Origin: Syntrophaceae bacterium UBA6252
GTDB lineage: Bacteria > Desulfobacterota > Syntrophia > Syntrophales > UBA6807
Assembly: GCA_002441265.1 (NCBI GenBank)
Contig: DJVQ01000070.1
Span: 1 to 6,669, forward strand
Direction of reading: 5' to 3'
Length of the DNA: 6,669 nt
The notes beneath the pieces were generated by a model. That model was not told the origin of the DNA. It worked only from the letters and a program-made list of their open reading frames with translations, and did no database searches. Position 1 is the stretch's first letter, and each line of letters opens with the position of its first letter. Positions 6,641 to 6,669 of the stretch are shown piece after piece. The position numbers and the translations under genes were made by a program.

Positions 6641-6661
6641 AAAACGGCTTGTCGAATGCCG
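6641..6661 (-). terminator. Possible terminator of a gene beyond the right edge
   Basis: On the minus strand CGGC-A-TT, loop CGAC, AA-GCCG is followed directly by TTTT (positions 6661 down to 6641). This is a short stem with a single bulge and a brief T run. It could end transcription of a minus-strand gene entering from the right edge, which cannot be seen. Confidence 0.25.
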
Positions 6662-6669
6662 CTTATTGT

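Noticed and set aside
5929..6669. Integron gene cassette with attC site around the acetyltransferase
   Set aside because: A single AT-rich acetyltransferase gene with flanking hairpins suggested it, but I could not find the paired GTTRRRY/RYYYAAC core sites on either side.
1..6669. CRISPR array, tRNA, rRNA or insertion sequence
   Set aside because: No regularly spaced repeats, no tRNA or rRNA signature, and no transposase or paired terminal repeats were seen.

Overview
The window comes from a GC-rich Gram-negative chromosome. A spot count of bases 2281-2340 gives 38 of 60 G+C. It carries most of an operon for modifying lipid A with 4-amino-4-deoxy-L-arabinose (L-Ara4N). The gene style and the split ArnA suggest a deltaproteobacterium/Desulfobacterota-type organism, but this is an inference; no taxonomic marker is present.

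Bases 1-4930, minus strand: five genes read right to left as arnT, arnB, arnC, the formyltransferase half of arnA, and the start of the dehydrogenase/decarboxylase half of arnA, which runs off the left edge. Each gene overlaps the next, by 4 bases (ATGA) at three junctions and by 8 at arnB/arnC, so the operon looks tightly co-translated. In the known pathway, ArnA's C-terminal domain oxidatively decarboxylates UDP-glucuronate, ArnB transaminates the 4-keto-pentose, ArnA's N-terminal domain formylates the amine, ArnC loads the sugar onto undecaprenyl phosphate, ArnD deformylates it, and ArnT moves it to lipid A in the periplasm. ArnD and the ArnE/ArnF flippase are not in the window and may lie beyond base 1. 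The expected product is a less negative outer membrane with lower affinity for polymyxin-type cationic peptides.

Bases 4931-5093: a short divergent intergenic region. It holds a plausible extended -10 promoter for the arn operon and, on the other strand, a hairpin followed by eight T just before the next gene.

Bases 5094-5618, plus strand: a NYN/PIN-like nuclease of the YacP/Rae1 family with an unusual acidic then basic C-terminal tail.

Bases 5619-5999: no convincing gene. Composition falls from GC-rich to AT-rich along this stretch, and there are several small inverted repeats.

Bases 6000-6669: a clearly AT-richer segment (23 of 60 G+C in bases 6181-6240). It carries a YhbS-type GNAT acetyltransferase on the minus strand with two similar inverted repeats just upstream. 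It looks like a later acquisition. The arn part is a well-known pathway in a variant layout; I found no strong evidence for a wholly new system here.
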